Numbered from the stretch's first letter, positions 1 through 9,010 are shown. The stretch: DNA of 64,000 bases from Streptomyces coffeae (GCF_016741875.1 NZ_JAERRF010000006.1:372001-436000), one strand, 5' to 3'. The notes: a model not told the origin generated them from the letters alone. Numbers and translations: made by a program.

Positions 1-453
1 GGCTGTGCCACCGCCGCGTGTTTCGCCTGCACCGCGGCCCTGATCAAGGAGTTCACCGGCCGGTTCGCCGGCGGAGTGGCCGCGGTGTTCACCAGCTGGC
101 CGCTCTACGCCGTGTGCGTGGTCGGGCTGCTGAGCTTCCTGCTGTTGCAGAGCACGCTGCGCGCGGGCACCCTGGCGGCGTCGCAGCCCGCGCTCACCCT
201 CGGCGACGCGCTGGTGAGCATCGTGCTGGGCTGGGTGCTGTTCGGTGAACGGGTCGAACTGGGGCTGCGCATCCTGCCGGAGGCCGTCGGCGTCGCCCTG
301 ATGGCCGTGGGGATCGTCGGGCTGACCCGCTCGCCCGCCATGGCGGGCGGCTGGGACGCCGACGGACCCGCGGCCCCGGAACCGTCCGCCGCCCCCACGA
401 CGGACATCCCCGGACGGCGGGACGGGTCCGGGGACCGGGGGAGGGCACCATGA
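1..453 (+). CDS. DMT (EamA-like) family transporter, C-terminal part
   Basis: The window opens inside this gene; frame 1 is open from base 1 to the TGA at 451-453. The visible ~150 residues contain hydrophobic helices (around LLSFLLLQSTLRAGTLAASQ and ALVSIVLGWVLFGERVELG) with the small-residue pattern and the LFGE-R motif that precedes the last helix in EamA/DMT permeases. An Ala/Pro-rich hydrophilic tail follows. It is probably an inner-membrane metabolite exporter of unknown substrate. The stop overlaps the next start in ATGA (450-453), so the two genes are translationally coupled. Family confident, substrate unknown. Confidence 0.75.
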   Translation, partial: GCATAACFACTAALIKEFTGRFAGGVAAVFTSWPLYAVCVVGLLSFLLLQSTLRAGTLAASQPALTLGDALVSIVLGWVLFGERVELGLRILPEAVGVALMAVGIVGLTRSPAMAGGWDADGPAAPEPSAAPTTDIPGRRDGSGDRGRAP

Positions 454-1190
454 GCGTCCGTCACCGGCCCGGAGCGATGGTGCGGAACACGGCCCTGCTG
501 GTGGCCGCCGCCCACGCCGCCCCGGCCGGTACCTGGCTGGCGGGGCCGCGGCGGGCCCTGTTCCCCGCGCTCGCGGGCTCCGGTCGTTCCGACCATGTGG
601 CCCTCACCTTCGACGACGGCCCTGATCCCCGGTCCACCCCGCGATTCCTCGACGTCCTCGACGAACTGGCGGTACGGGCCACCTTCTTCGTCCTGGGCGA
701 CAGCGTGGTGCGCTATCCGCGGACCACGCTCGACATCGCCCGCCGCGGCCATGAACTCGCCGTCCACGGCTGGACCCACAGCCGCCCGTGGCTGCCCACG
801 GTGGCCCGGGACGTCCGTGAGGTCGCCCAGGCCGCCCGTGCCGTGCGGATGGCCACCGGCTCGGTGCCGCTGTGGTACCGGCCGCCGTATGGCATTCTGA
901 CCGGCGGCCGCTGGCTCGCGGCGCTCCGGGCCGGTCTCCGGCCGGTGCTGTGGTCGGCCTGGGGGCGCGACTGGTCCGCGGACGCCACCCCCCGCTCGGT
1001 GCTCGCCGCCGTACGGCGCGATCTGCGCGGCGGCGCCACCGTGCTGCTGCACGACTCCGACCGGGCGGCAGCGGTGGGCTGCTGGCGCGCCACGCTGGCT
1101 GCGCTGCCCGCGCTGGTGGCGGAATGCCGGGCGAACGGCCTGGAGGTCGGGCCGCTGGCCGACCACGGATCGCCCGGGTTCCTTCGGTGA
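450..1190 (+). CDS. Polysaccharide deacetylase (NodB-homology) family protein
   Basis: The 246-residue protein has a short hydrophobic N-terminus and then a NodB deacetylase domain. It shows motif 1 LTFDDGPDP (catalytic and metal Asp), motif 2 HGWTHSRPW (the H-x3-H metal pair), motif 3 RPPYG and the late LLHDSD motif. Enzymes of this family remove N- or O-acetyl groups from cell-surface polysaccharides or peptidoglycan. All metal ligands I expect are present, so it is probably active and membrane-associated or exported. The ATG overlaps the preceding transporter stop by four bases. Substrate cannot be told from sequence. Confidence 0.85.
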   Translation: MSVRHRPGAMVRNTALLVAAAHAAPAGTWLAGPRRALFPALAGSGRSDHVALTFDDGPDPRSTPRFLDVLDELAVRATFFVLGDSVVRYPRTTLDIARRGHELAVHGWTHSRPWLPTVARDVREVAQAARAVRMATGSVPLWYRPPYGILTGGRWLAALRAGLRPVLWSAWGRDWSADATPRSVLAAVRRDLRGGATVLLHDSDRAAAVGCWRATLAALPALVAECRANGLEVGPLADHGSPGFLR

Positions 1191-1205
1191 GCCGGGTCCC
1201 CGGTT

Positions 1206-2672
1206 TCATTCGGTGAGCCGGGCCATCTTCCGGGGGTCGACGATGCGGTCGAAGTCCTCGGCGCCGATGTGGCCGCTGGCGATGGCGGCCTCGCGCAGGG
1301 TGGTTCCCTCGTCGGCCGCCATGTGCGCGATCTGGCTCGCCCTGTCGTAGCCGAGCTCCGGGCAGAGCGCGGTGACCAGCATCAGGGAACGCGCCACCTG
1401 GTCGTCGATCCGCTCACGGTTCAGCTCCGCGCCCTCGACGCAGTGGACCCGCAGCTTCTCGCAGGCGTCGGCGAGGGTCCGGGCGGAGTGCAGCACGTTG
1501 TTGATGACGAGCGGCCGCATCGTGTTGAGCTCGAAATTGCCCTGACCGCCCGCCAGGGCCACACTGCTGTCCTCCGCCAGCACCTGGGCGCACACCATCA
1601 TCATCGCCTCGCACTGGGTGGGGTTCACCTTGCCGGGCATGAGGGAACTCCCGGGTTCGTTGGGTGGCAGGATCAGCTCCCCGATACCGCAGCGGGGGCC
1701 GGACGCCATCCAGCGGATGTCATTGGCGATCTTCATCAGCGGAACGGCCAGGGCCCGCAGTCCGGCGGACGCGGCCACCATGGCGTCCAGACTGCCTTGC
1801 GCCGCGAAGGAGTTGACCGCCACCCGGAACGGATGTCCGGTCGCCTGTGCGAGCTCCTGGGCGACCGCCGCGCCGAAGCCCTCGGGCGCGTTGAGGCCGG
1901 TGCCCACCGCGGTGCCGCCGATGGCCAGCTGGTACAGGCCGGGCAGAGTGGCGCGCAGCCCCTCGATGGCGTCGGACAGCTGGGCCGCGTAGCCGGACCA
2001 CTCCTGCCCCACGGAGAGCGGGACCGCGTCCTGGAGATGGGTGCGGCCGGTCTTGACCACGTCGTACCAGGCGCGGGACTTGGCGGCGATGGCCTCCTGA
2101 AGCAGGCTCACCCGGGGCAGCACATGGTCGTGCAGGGAGCGCACGGTGGCGAGATGCATGGCCGTGGGGAAGGTGTCGTTGGACGACTGCCCCATGTTGA
2201 CATGGTCGTTGGGATGCACCGGGTCCTTCGATCCCAGCACACCGCCGACCAACTGGATCGCGCGGTTGGTGATGACCTCGTTGACGTTCATGTTGACCTG
2301 GGTGCCGGATCCGCTCTGCCACACATGGAGCGGGAAGTGGTCGTCCAGCGCGCCCGAGACCACCTCGTCGGCGACATGGGCGATCAGATCGGCCTGCCAG
2401 CCCGCCAGCCGCCCCTCACGGCCGTTGACCAGCGCGGCCGCCTTCTTGATGGAGCCGTAGGCGTGGTAGACGGCCCTGGGCATCCGGTCCTCGCCGATCG
2501 AGAAGTGGACCAGCGCCCGCTGGGTCTGGGCACCCCAGTACCGGTCGGCGGGCACCTCGATCGTCCCCAGAGCGTCGGACTCGCGGCGCCGGCCGGTGGC
2601 ATCGATACGCGTGGGCAGATCCCGCACCTGCGGGGCGCCCTCCCCGCCCTGGGGCCCGGGGCGTTTGGTCAT
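1206..2672 (-). CDS. fumC: Class II fumarate hydratase
   Basis: Homotetrameric fumarase/aspartase superfamily enzyme that interconverts fumarate and L-malate. The signature GSSLMPGKVNPTQCEA is intact, as are the substrate-contact stretch SGSGTQVNMNVNE and the GQSSNDTFPTA motif. TGRTHLQDAVP supplies the catalytic-base region. A conserved start region (VPADRYWGAQTQRA) is preceded by ~35 poorly conserved residues. I chose the ATG at 2672, with a weak GGGTGG about 8 nt upstream. A GTG at 2699 is also in frame. A stronger GGGAGGTGG (around 2716-2726) sits better placed for an out-of-frame ATG at 2706, which is odd. It may be a second fumarase copy; adjacent genes give no pathway clue. Confidence 0.9.
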   Translation of the reverse strand: MTKRPGPQGGEGAPQVRDLPTRIDATGRRRESDALGTIEVPADRYWGAQTQRALVHFSIGEDRMPRAVYHAYGSIKKAAALVNGREGRLAGWQADLIAHVADEVVSGALDDHFPLHVWQSGSGTQVNMNVNEVITNRAIQLVGGVLGSKDPVHPNDHVNMGQSSNDTFPTAMHLATVRSLHDHVLPRVSLLQEAIAAKSRAWYDVVKTGRTHLQDAVPLSVGQEWSGYAAQLSDAIEGLRATLPGLYQLAIGGTAVGTGLNAPEGFGAAVAQELAQATGHPFRVAVNSFAAQGSLDAMVAASAGLRALAVPLMKIANDIRWMASGPRCGIGELILPPNEPGSSLMPGKVNPTQCEAMMMVCAQVLAEDSSVALAGGQGNFELNTMRPLVINNVLHSARTLADACEKLRVHCVEGAELNRERIDDQVARSLMLVTALCPELGYDRASQIAHMAADEGTTLREAAIASGHIGAEDFDRIVDPRKMARLTE

Positions 2673-2876
2673 CGCCGCAGCCCACCCATACGCACACACC
2701 CCGCATCACAGAGATCCACCTCCCCCTGCCAGTGTCGCCCCGCACCGGCCGGGTCGCATCCGGCCCGCCCGGCGCCGGGTCAGGGGGCGATTCTGGAATT
2801 CCCCGCGCTGCGCTGTCATGGCGATGTAATGTGTGCACGGCAAGATTACCTATTACATCCGGGGGATGGTGTGGCG

Positions 2877-3569
2877 ATGTATCAGATGGCGACCGCGCGC
2901 GTGGACGCTGGGCCGGTGGACCCGGAGTTGGTGCGGGCCTGGGTCGAGGGCTGGGTCATCTCACGACTGGCGTCACCGCCGGAGCGGACCTTGTACGGGT
3001 TTGTCTTCGATGTGGGTACACAGCCCCGTCAGGTGACCCGCCATGTCCTGCCCGAAGCGAACGAAGCGCTGGTGCGCGAGCTCACCAGCACCATCACGGC
3101 ACCCGGCACCTGGCTGAAGACGCTGCTTCCGAGGGAGGTCGTCGGACCATGGATGGCGCCCGGCTGGGACTTCGACGATCCGGGCTTCCTGATGTCGACA
3201 CCGCTGGCCCCGGTGTCCGCGCCGGTGCCCGACGGCTATCGCATGCGTACCTGGACACGGGGCGGTCTCACCCGGGCGCTGGTGGTCACCACCGACGGCA
3301 CCTTCGCCGCCCGTGGCCAGGTGGCGGTTCCGCCGGGCGCCGACACCGCGGTGGTCGACCAGATCGAGACCGCCACGGACCAACGCCGCAAGGGCCTGGG
3401 CAGCCTCGTCATGCGCACCTTGGCCCATGAGGCCCTCGCGGTGGGCGCGCGGTCCGCGGTGCTCGGGGCGACGCCCGAGGGGCAGGCGCTGTACGAGTCG
3501 CTGGGGTGGCGCACCGACGCCCCGCTCACCGGCCTCATCCGCAACCCCTCGGCCGCGCCGAAGGTCTGA
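2877..3569 (+). CDS. GNAT-family N-acetyltransferase
   Basis: A 230-residue protein whose C-terminal third is a GNAT fold. VDQIETATDQRRKGLGSLVM carries the acetyl-CoA pyrophosphate-binding Q/R-x-x-G-x-G/A signature (RRKGLG), followed by helix alpha4 and a typical ALYESLGW beta6 motif. The N-terminal ~130 residues match no family I recognise. The ATG at 2877 follows GGGGGATGG by 8 nt. The open frame extends far upstream but only antisense to fumC. It is transcribed divergently from fumC. Acceptor substrate is unknown. Confidence 0.8.
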   Translation: MYQMATARVDAGPVDPELVRAWVEGWVISRLASPPERTLYGFVFDVGTQPRQVTRHVLPEANEALVRELTSTITAPGTWLKTLLPREVVGPWMAPGWDFDDPGFLMSTPLAPVSAPVPDGYRMRTWTRGGLTRALVVTTDGTFAARGQVAVPPGADTAVVDQIETATDQRRKGLGSLVMRTLAHEALAVGARSAVLGATPEGQALYESLGWRTDAPLTGLIRNPSAAPKV

Positions 3570-3603
3570 TCTACTGTCAGCACAGCTGCACCCGGGGTGA
3601 GTT

Positions 3604-3627
3604 GGCCGGAGCGTCTACGCCCCGGCC
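3604..3627. terminator. Imperfect hairpin between convergent genes
   Basis: GGCCGG and CCGGCC arms (with GCG/CGC extension) enclose a TCTA loop, straddling the last codons of the LysR gene and lying just after the GNAT gene. It could act as a bidirectional terminator. There is no U-tract, as is common in high-GC actinomycetes. Confidence 0.35.
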
Positions 3628-4499
3628 ACCGCCTCGCGGGCGCGGGCGATCAGGGCACGTCCGGCCGGACCGCTCGGGCCGCCCGCCCGCCAGGCGAAGG
3701 CCAGCCGTCCGCGCAGCGCGGGCGGGTCGATGGCGACGGTCCGCAGCCGGTCCGACCGTGCGTCGGCGAACGCGCGGGGCAGGATGGCCGCGCCGAGTCC
3801 ACGCTCGGCGAGCTGGGCCAGCACTTCGGGGTCGCTGGCCTCGAAGGCGATGCGCGGGGTGAAGCCGGCCGCGGCGCACGCCTCGTTCAGCCGGGTGCGC
3901 AGCCCAGTGCCGTACGGCAGGCTGATCAGCGCGCGCCCGCGCAGGGTGTCCAGGGAAATGGCCGAGTGGACGGCCAGTTCGTGATCGTGGCTGACCGCGG
4001 CGACGATCGGCTGGTCCGTGATCACCGCCATCTCCAGACCGGCCGGGGCCGTGGGACCCACGCTGACGATCGCCGCGTCCAGCCGTCCGTTGCGCAGTCC
4101 GTCGACGAGCTCGTCGGACGTGCCCTCGGTCAGGGTGATCTCCACTGCCGGATGGGCGTCGTGGAACTCCGCCAGCAGCCCCGGCAGATCGACACTGTGC
4201 GAGGTCACGGTGCCCACCGCCACATGTCCCCGCAGCAGCCCGGTCAGCTCGTCGACGGCGAGCCGGGCGCCCTCCACCGCGGCCAGCGCGGCCCGTGCGT
4301 AGGGGAGGACCGCCGCGCCCACTTCTGTGAGCCGCACCGAGCGGCCGGAGCGGTCCAGCAGCTCCTGTCCGAGCTCCCGCTCCAGCCGCCGGATCTGGGC
4401 GCTGACCCCGGGCTGCGCCACATGGACCCGCTCCGCGGCCCGGGTGAAGTTCCGCTCCTCGGCCACCGCCACGAAGTAGGCGAGCTGTCGCAGTTCCAT
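3615..4499 (-). CDS. LysR-family transcriptional regulator
   Basis: 294 residues starting MELRQLAYFVAVAEERNFTR, the classic LysR N-terminus, with the winged HTH through about residue 60 (AAERVHVAQPGVSAQIRRLE). A periplasmic-binding-like co-inducer domain follows (VTSHSVDLPGLLAEFHDAHP onward). ATG 4499 is chosen because it begins the conserved domain; six upstream in-frame residues are not conserved. It is divergent from a SnoaL-like gene, with an inverted repeat between them, the standard LysR arrangement. The inducer is unknown. Its original target probably included the flavin monooxygenase now decayed downstream of the SnoaL gene. Confidence 0.9.
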   Translation of the reverse strand: MELRQLAYFVAVAEERNFTRAAERVHVAQPGVSAQIRRLERELGQELLDRSGRSVRLTEVGAAVLPYARAALAAVEGARLAVDELTGLLRGHVAVGTVTSHSVDLPGLLAEFHDAHPAVEITLTEGTSDELVDGLRNGRLDAAIVSVGPTAPAGLEMAVITDQPIVAAVSHDHELAVHSAISLDTLRGRALISLPYGTGLRTRLNEACAAAGFTPRIAFEASDPEVLAQLAERGLGAAILPRAFADARSDRLRTVAIDPPALRGRLAFAWRAGGPSGPAGRALIARAREAVAGA

Positions 4500-4516
4500 A
4501 ACAGATGATTCTAGCA

Positions 4517-4546
4517 ACCAGATGAACTATCTCTTGTACTTCTGGT
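4517..4546. promoter_or_regulatory. Inverted repeat, likely LysR operator
   Basis: Arms ACCAGATGAAC (4517-4527) and GTACTTCTGGT (4536-4546) pair at 9 of 11 positions around an 8-nt spacer, in the AT-richer intergenic region between the divergent LysR and SnoaL-like genes. Position and size fit a LysR recognition site that controls both genes. Binding is inferred. Confidence 0.55.
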
Positions 4547-4587
4547 GACGACCGCACGAGAGTGGAGGCAGACGAAAGGAGCCGATC

Positions 4588-4968
4588 ATGACCGAGACCC
4601 GTGAACGCGCCACCACCCCCGAGGACCTGGCCCGGCTGTTCGTGGAGCGAGCCAACGCCGGTGACGCCGAGGGGCTGGCCGAGCTGTACGCGCCGGACGC
4701 GGTGCTCGCGTATCCGCCGGGGTCCGCGACCGTCGGCCGGGACGCCATCCGCGCGGTGTGCGAGCGGATGCTCGAGCACACCTCCGAGCCCTTCCAGCTC
4801 GAGGAGGCGCTGCCGACCGTCCGCCACGGGGACCTCGCCCTCACCTCGACCCGCCCCGCCGACAACACCGGTGGCCGGGTGCAGGTGGCCCGGCGCCAGC
4901 CGGACGGCACCTGGCTGCGGATCATGGACCGCCCCGAGGTCCGCTCCCCGGACCGGGGCGAGGGATGA
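4588..4968 (+). CDS. SnoaL/NTF2-like small protein
   Basis: 126 residues with the alpha+beta-cone layout of SnoaL-like/DUF4440 proteins. An N-terminal helix (LARLFVERANAGDAEGLAEL) leads into the YAPDAVLAYPPG strand-turn, a middle helix and a C-terminal sheet ending in QPDGTWLRIMDRP. Start is supported by GAAAGGAG 7 nt upstream. Such proteins are small isomerases, hydrolases or accessory binders. No catalytic residue set can be assigned. Its stop overlaps (ATGA) the start of a broken flavin monooxygenase, so the pair was probably a LysR-controlled oxidation operon. Confidence 0.75.
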   Translation: MTETRERATTPEDLARLFVERANAGDAEGLAELYAPDAVLAYPPGSATVGRDAIRAVCERMLEHTSEPFQLEEALPTVRHGDLALTSTRPADNTGGRVQVARRQPDGTWLRIMDRPEVRSPDRGEG

Positions 4969-5226
4969 CCGTCCTCATCGCCGGGGCCGGGATCGGCGGC
5001 GGTCCGTGAGCGACTGGAGGTGCGGACGCGGTCCGCACCTCCATGGTGATCGTGCGCGACGGGGATGGGGAACCGGTCGCGTATCCGATCGGGCGTGACC
5101 GCACCAACCGGGTCTGCCAGGTGCGGATGTCCGCACCCGCGCGCCGGCCGGGGACGCGGCCTGGAACCGCGCGGGCCGGGTTGCCGGGGGCGCCGTGCGG
5201 GAGCTCAACACCCGCCTCTCCCTGAG
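4965..5226 (+). pseudogene. Decayed FAD-dependent monooxygenase (multiple deletions and frameshifts)
   Basis: The ATG at 4965 encodes MTVLIAGAGIGGGP and then stops. MTVLIAGAGIGG is the Rossmann FAD-binding start of PHBH-like flavin monooxygenases. Further family-like islands follow in shifted frames: VRERL from 5002, MVIVRDG..VAYPIGR from 5043 (resembling the strand before the active-site loop), and DAAWNRAG from 5153. In intact homologues as I recall them, these pieces would span several hundred residues; here they occupy ~260 bp. Large internal deletions have therefore collapsed the gene. The islands are seen directly; homology is by recall of the family. Confidence 0.65.
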
Positions 5227-5360
5227 CCCGACGCGTCGCCAGGAGCGGCCTCGGGGTCGCGCTCCGTACCGCGTGGCGGCCGTCCGGCTGCGCGCTTAGC
5301 GTTGAATCAGACAGCGGTCTTCACAAGGACGGTCCGGCGCGAGGGTGTGGGAGGTCCGAG

Positions 5361-6503
5361 GTGGAATCTGTCACCTTCCTTCTCATCGCTGTGATTCTCA
5401 CCGCACTGGCCTTCGACTTCACCAACGGCTTCCACGACACCGCCAACTCGATGGCCACCTCCATCGCCACCGGGGCGCTGTCCCCGCGCGTCGCCGTGGC
5501 TGTGGCCGGAGTCCTCAACCTCGCCGGGGCGTTCCTGTCCACCGAGGTGGCCAAGACGATTTCCAACGGCATCGTCGACGATGCCAAGGTCTCCCCAGTG
5601 ATGATCTTCGCGGGGCTGGTCGGGGCGATCCTGTGGAATCTCATCACCTGGCTTGCCGGACTGCCCTCCAGCTCCTCGCACGCCCTCTTCGGCGGGCTGA
5701 TCGGCGCGGTGTGGGTGGGGTCGGGCGGTTCGGCGGTGCGGTTCGACGCCATCGCCGAGAAGATCGTGATTCCGGCGCTCGCCTCCCCGGTGGTGGCCTG
5801 CCTGGTCGCCGTACTGGCGACATACCTCGCCTATGTGATCACCCGGCGGGTGTCCGGCCGCACGGTGCGCAAGGGCTTCCGCGCCGGACAGGTGGGCTCG
5901 GCCTCCCTGGTGGCCCTCGCCCACGGCACCAATGACGCGCAGAAGACGATGGGGGTCATCACCCTCGCCCTCATCTCCGGCGGTGTGCTCAGCCATGGCG
6001 CCGGCCCGCCGTGGTGGGTGGTGGTCAGCGCCGGTCTCGCGATCTCGCTGGGCACCTATGCCGGTGGCTGGCGGATCATCCGCACCATGGGGAGGGGGCT
6101 GACCGATATCCAGCCACCCCAGGGCTTCGCGGCCGAGACCAGCGCGACCGCGGTCATCCTCTCCTCCTCCCACCTGGGCTTCGCGCTGTCGACCACCCAG
6201 GTCTGCACCGGCAGCATTCTGGGCGCCGGGCTCGGCCGCAGGCTGGCCCATGTGCGCTGGGGCGTGGCCGGGCGGATCGCCGTGTCCTGGATGCTCACCC
6301 TGCCCGCGGCAGCGGCCGTGGGAGGCACCGCCGCCTGGGTCGCCGGCCGGGGCACCGCGGGCGTGGCGCTGGTGGCGAGCGTGGCCGTGGCGGCGGCAGC
6401 GGGTTTCTACGCACTCTCGCGCCGTCGGCCGGTCAACCCGGACAACGTCAATGAGCTGCCCGTTCCCGGCGCCGCCGAGAGCACGGCGCGCTCGGCCGCG
6501 TGA
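5361..6503 (+). CDS. Inorganic phosphate transporter, PiT family
   Basis: 380 residues of alternating hydrophobic helices with the duplicated PiT signature. The N-terminal copy is FDFTNGFHDTANSMATSI and the second copy is ALAHGTNDAQKTMGVI. SSSSHALFGG and SSSHLGFALSTTQ are the paired helix-loop motifs. These proteins import phosphate (metal-phosphate) with protons or Na+ at the plasma membrane. The GTG start at 5361 follows GGGAGG by 6 nt. No clear PHO box is seen upstream. The small downstream membrane protein is probably co-transcribed. Confidence 0.92.
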   Translation: MESVTFLLIAVILTALAFDFTNGFHDTANSMATSIATGALSPRVAVAVAGVLNLAGAFLSTEVAKTISNGIVDDAKVSPVMIFAGLVGAILWNLITWLAGLPSSSSHALFGGLIGAVWVGSGGSAVRFDAIAEKIVIPALASPVVACLVAVLATYLAYVITRRVSGRTVRKGFRAGQVGSASLVALAHGTNDAQKTMGVITLALISGGVLSHGAGPPWWVVVSAGLAISLGTYAGGWRIIRTMGRGLTDIQPPQGFAAETSATAVILSSSHLGFALSTTQVCTGSILGAGLGRRLAHVRWGVAGRIAVSWMLTLPAAAAVGGTAAWVAGRGTAGVALVASVAVAAAAGFYALSRRRPVNPDNVNELPVPGAAESTARSAA

Positions 6504-6586
6504 CACCGGGGAGGTGACACCGGGGAGGGGACACCGGACGGACCGCGGACGACAGGCACACCGGACGACGGGAGGAGTCTGACGGG

Positions 6587-6841
6587 ATGGACATCGAATG
6601 GGGCAGCCTCGGCGGGGTCCTCGGAGTGAGTCTGGGGATCACCGTGGTCGTGGTCGTCATGTTCTCGCTCGGTATCGCCGCGTGGAGCCGTGCCGAGGCG
6701 TACGGCGAACGCTCCGGCGCCACCCGCCGCGGTGTCCTTCACCGCGGCTCCGGCACGGTGGCCGCGGCCATCGCCATGGTGTGTTTCGCCGCCTGTCTGG
6801 CGGTCGCCGCTTATGGAATCGACCTGATCATCCCCGACTGA
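6587..6841 (+). CDS. Small two-helix membrane protein downstream of the phosphate transporter
   Basis: 84 residues with two predicted membrane helices (about residues 8-32 and 58-80) separated by a basic/polar loop rich in Arg and Gly. GGAGGAG lies 9 nt before the ATG. Its position 83 bp after the PiT gene on the same strand suggests co-expression and possibly an accessory role in phosphate transport. That is inference from position. The gap contains short GACACCGGGGAGG direct repeats. Confidence 0.65.
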   Translation: MDIEWGSLGGVLGVSLGITVVVVVMFSLGIAAWSRAEAYGERSGATRRGVLHRGSGTVAAAIAMVCFAACLAVAAYGIDLIIPD

Positions 6842-6910
6842 GACAATGGGTCCTTGTGCCCAGCGCCACCCCAAGCCGTGGCGCACTGTGGAAACGGGAG
6901 ATCACACACG

Positions 6911-7777
6911 GTGTCACACCAGCCCGAAGCACCCTCCGGCGAGGTGGACCGCCTCGACCTGCGGGCCGACTGCGGCAGCTGCTTCGCGCTCTGCTGTGTC
7001 GCGCTGCCCTTCGCCGCCTCGGCGGACTTCGCGTTCAACAAGGACGCGGGGCGGCCCTGCCGCAATCTGCGTGAGGACTTCCGCTGCGGTGTCCACGCCC
7101 GGCTGCGGGAGAAGGGCTTCTCCGGCTGCACGGTCTTCGACTGCTTCGGCGCCGGGCAGAAGGTCTCCCGCCACACCTTCGCCGGACGCGACTGGCGCCG
7201 CCACCCGCACACCGCCGCCGACATGTTCGTGGTGTTCCCGGTGATGCGTGTGCTCCACGAACTGCTGTGGTACCTGACCGAGTCCCTGACGCTTCCCGCC
7301 GCCCGGCCCCTCCACACCGAGCTGCGCGCGGCGCTGCACGAGACGGAACGGCTCACCCGCGGCAATGCCGACGAGTTGCGGCGACTGGACGTCGCGGCCC
7401 ACCGGGAGAAGGTCAGTGGTCTGCTGCTGCGCACCAGCGAGCGGGTACGGGCCACGGTCCCCGGAAAGAAGAAGAACCGCAGGGGAGCAGATCTCATCGG
7501 AGCCCGGCTCCGCGGTGCCGATCTGCGCGGCGCCAATCTCCGCGGGGCTCTGCTCATCGCGGCCGACCTCACCCGGGCCGATCTGAGCGGCGCCGATCTG
7601 ATCGGCGCCGACCTCCGCGACGCCGATCTGAGCGGAGCGGATCTCACCGGCGCCCTCTTCCTCACCCAGGCCCAGCTCAACGCGGCACGGGGCGATGCCG
7701 CCACCCGGGTGCCCGGCGCGCTCAACCGCCCCGCGCACTGGCAGCGCCCCGTCCCCGGGCACGGTGTGGAATCCTGA
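6911..7777 (+). CDS. Cys-rich N-domain plus pentapeptide-repeat protein
   Basis: The N-terminal half holds a dense Cys set ([33 protein letters not shown]), suggesting a metal or Fe-S site. A helical middle is followed by a short right-handed pentapeptide repeat (about ten A(D/N)LxG units from [20 protein letters not shown]). A Gln/Ala-rich tail closes the protein. The frame is open upstream to a TTG at 6854, but GTG 6911 has CGGGAG 10 nt upstream and begins the conserved-looking part. Function unknown. The next gene starts 5 bp after the stop, so the two are probably one operon. Confidence 0.75.
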   Translation: MSHQPEAPSGEVDRLDLRADCGSCFALCCVALPFAASADFAFNKDAGRPCRNLREDFRCGVHARLREKGFSGCTVFDCFGAGQKVSRHTFAGRDWRRHPHTAADMFVVFPVMRVLHELLWYLTESLTLPAARPLHTELRAALHETERLTRGNADELRRLDVAAHREKVSGLLLRTSERVRATVPGKKKNRRGADLIGARLRGADLRGANLRGALLIAADLTRADLSGADLIGADLRDADLSGADLTGALFLTQAQLNAARGDAATRVPGALNRPAHWQRPVPGHGVES

Positions 7778-7782
7778 CTGCC

Positions 7783-8973
7783 ATGCCCGACGCATCCGAC
7801 GCGCCCCAGATTCTGAGCGACGCGCCCGGATCGTTCGCCCGGAGCGTGCTCGCCGAGCGGCATCCGGCGCTCATCGAGAAGGTGCGCGATGCCTTCCCGT
7901 ACGGCCCCGAACAGCACCGTGCGCTCGACACCCTGCACCATGAGTGCACCGAGGGTGTCATCGCGCCGCTCCCCGCCACCGCGTACGACCACGACCGATG
8001 GCAGGAGTGGGGACGGGAACACTTCGGCCGGTCATGGTTCGATGTGCCCTTCCTGTGGGCCGAGAGCTACTTCTACCGTCAGCTCCTCGAAGCCGTCGGT
8101 TACTTCGGGCCCGGCCCCTGGCAGGGCATCGATCCGTTCCGCCCGTTCAAACACGCCGAACTGCACACCCCTGAGGCGGCCGAAGAACTGGCCGCGCTCG
8201 ACGCCGTGCTGCGCTCACCCACCGAGCGTCAGGCGAACGCGCTGGTGCACGGCTCGCTCTGGGGCAACCGCGCGGACCTCGGGTTCCGGCTCTCCACCAC
8301 GAGTGACGCGGCGGACGCCGCCGACGCGCCCCTCGTGGCAGACGCCACCGAGGCCCTGTGGTCACTGCTGCCCGGCGGCTCCCCGGCCACCGTGTATCTG
8401 GTGGCGGACAACGCCGGGCGGGAACTGCTGCCCGACCTCGTCCTCCTCGACCATCTGCTGTACCACGGCCGCGCCGACCGGGCCGTGCTGGCGGTGAAGC
8501 CGTATCCGTACTACGTCTCCGACGCCACCACCGCCGATGTCCTCGACTGTCTGCGCCGTCTGACCCGGGCCGGGGGAGCCGTCGCCGATGTCGGCAGCCG
8601 ACTGTGGTCGGCGATGGGCAAGGGGCACCTCACCATCGGGGCCCATGACTTCTTCCGCGCTCCGCTGCCCTACGCCGCCATGCCCGGCAGTCTGCGGCGT
8701 GCATTCGCCTCGGCCACGGTGACCGTCATGAAGGGCGACCTCAACTACCGCCGCCTGGTGGGCGACCGGCTGTGGCCGCCGACCACGCCCTTCACCGCAT
8801 GCACCGGGTACTTCCCCGGGCCGGTGGCCGCACTGCGCACCCTGAAGTCCGATGTGATCGTGGGCCTCGACGAACGCACCGTGGCCGCGCTCGACACCGC
8901 CCACCCGGAGGGCTGGCGCACCACCGGCACCCATGCGCTGATCCAGGTCGATCCCGGCCCGCGCCGGCGATGA
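7783..8973 (+). CDS. DUF89 / ARMT1-like damage-control phosphatase family protein
   Basis: 396 residues. The C-terminal half shows the DUF89 core: VYLVADNAGRELLPDLVLLD (Asp-Asn metal motif), a second metal region around GGAVADVGSRLW, and VTVMKGDLNYRRLVGDRLW (KGD-N motif). The N-terminal half is the helical cap (FDVPFLWAESYFYRQLLEA). DUF89 proteins are metal-dependent phosphatases on sugar phosphates or damaged metabolites. The gene lies immediately after the pentapeptide-repeat gene and convergent with the secreted-protein gene, with a strong hairpin between them. Confidence 0.82.
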   Translation: MPDASDAPQILSDAPGSFARSVLAERHPALIEKVRDAFPYGPEQHRALDTLHHECTEGVIAPLPATAYDHDRWQEWGREHFGRSWFDVPFLWAESYFYRQLLEAVGYFGPGPWQGIDPFRPFKHAELHTPEAAEELAALDAVLRSPTERQANALVHGSLWGNRADLGFRLSTTSDAADAADAPLVADATEALWSLLPGGSPATVYLVADNAGRELLPDLVLLDHLLYHGRADRAVLAVKPYPYYVSDATTADVLDCLRRLTRAGGAVADVGSRLWSAMGKGHLTIGAHDFFRAPLPYAAMPGSLRRAFASATVTVMKGDLNYRRLVGDRLWPPTTPFTACTGYFPGPVAALRTLKSDVIVGLDERTVAALDTAHPEGWRTTGTHALIQVDPGPRRR

Positions 8974-8992
8974 AACACCACCGGCGCGGGAC

Positions 8993-9010
8993 CGGGCCCC
9001 TCGGGGCCCG
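8993..9010. terminator. Bidirectional terminator hairpin
   Basis: CGGGCCCCTCGGGGCCCG forms a 7-bp stem with a CTCG tetraloop, 20 nt after the DUF89 stop and 19 nt beyond the convergent secreted-protein gene. Confidence 0.6.

Noticed and set aside
1269..2870. Long plus-strand frame running through fumC into the GNAT gene
   Set aside because: Only the part after 2877 has GNAT motifs and an SD; the rest is antisense to a well-conserved fumarase.
6504..6586. GACACCGGGGAGG repeats as a regulatory array
   Set aside because: Short, imperfect, and made of SD-like text in a small spacer; not distinguishable from low complexity.
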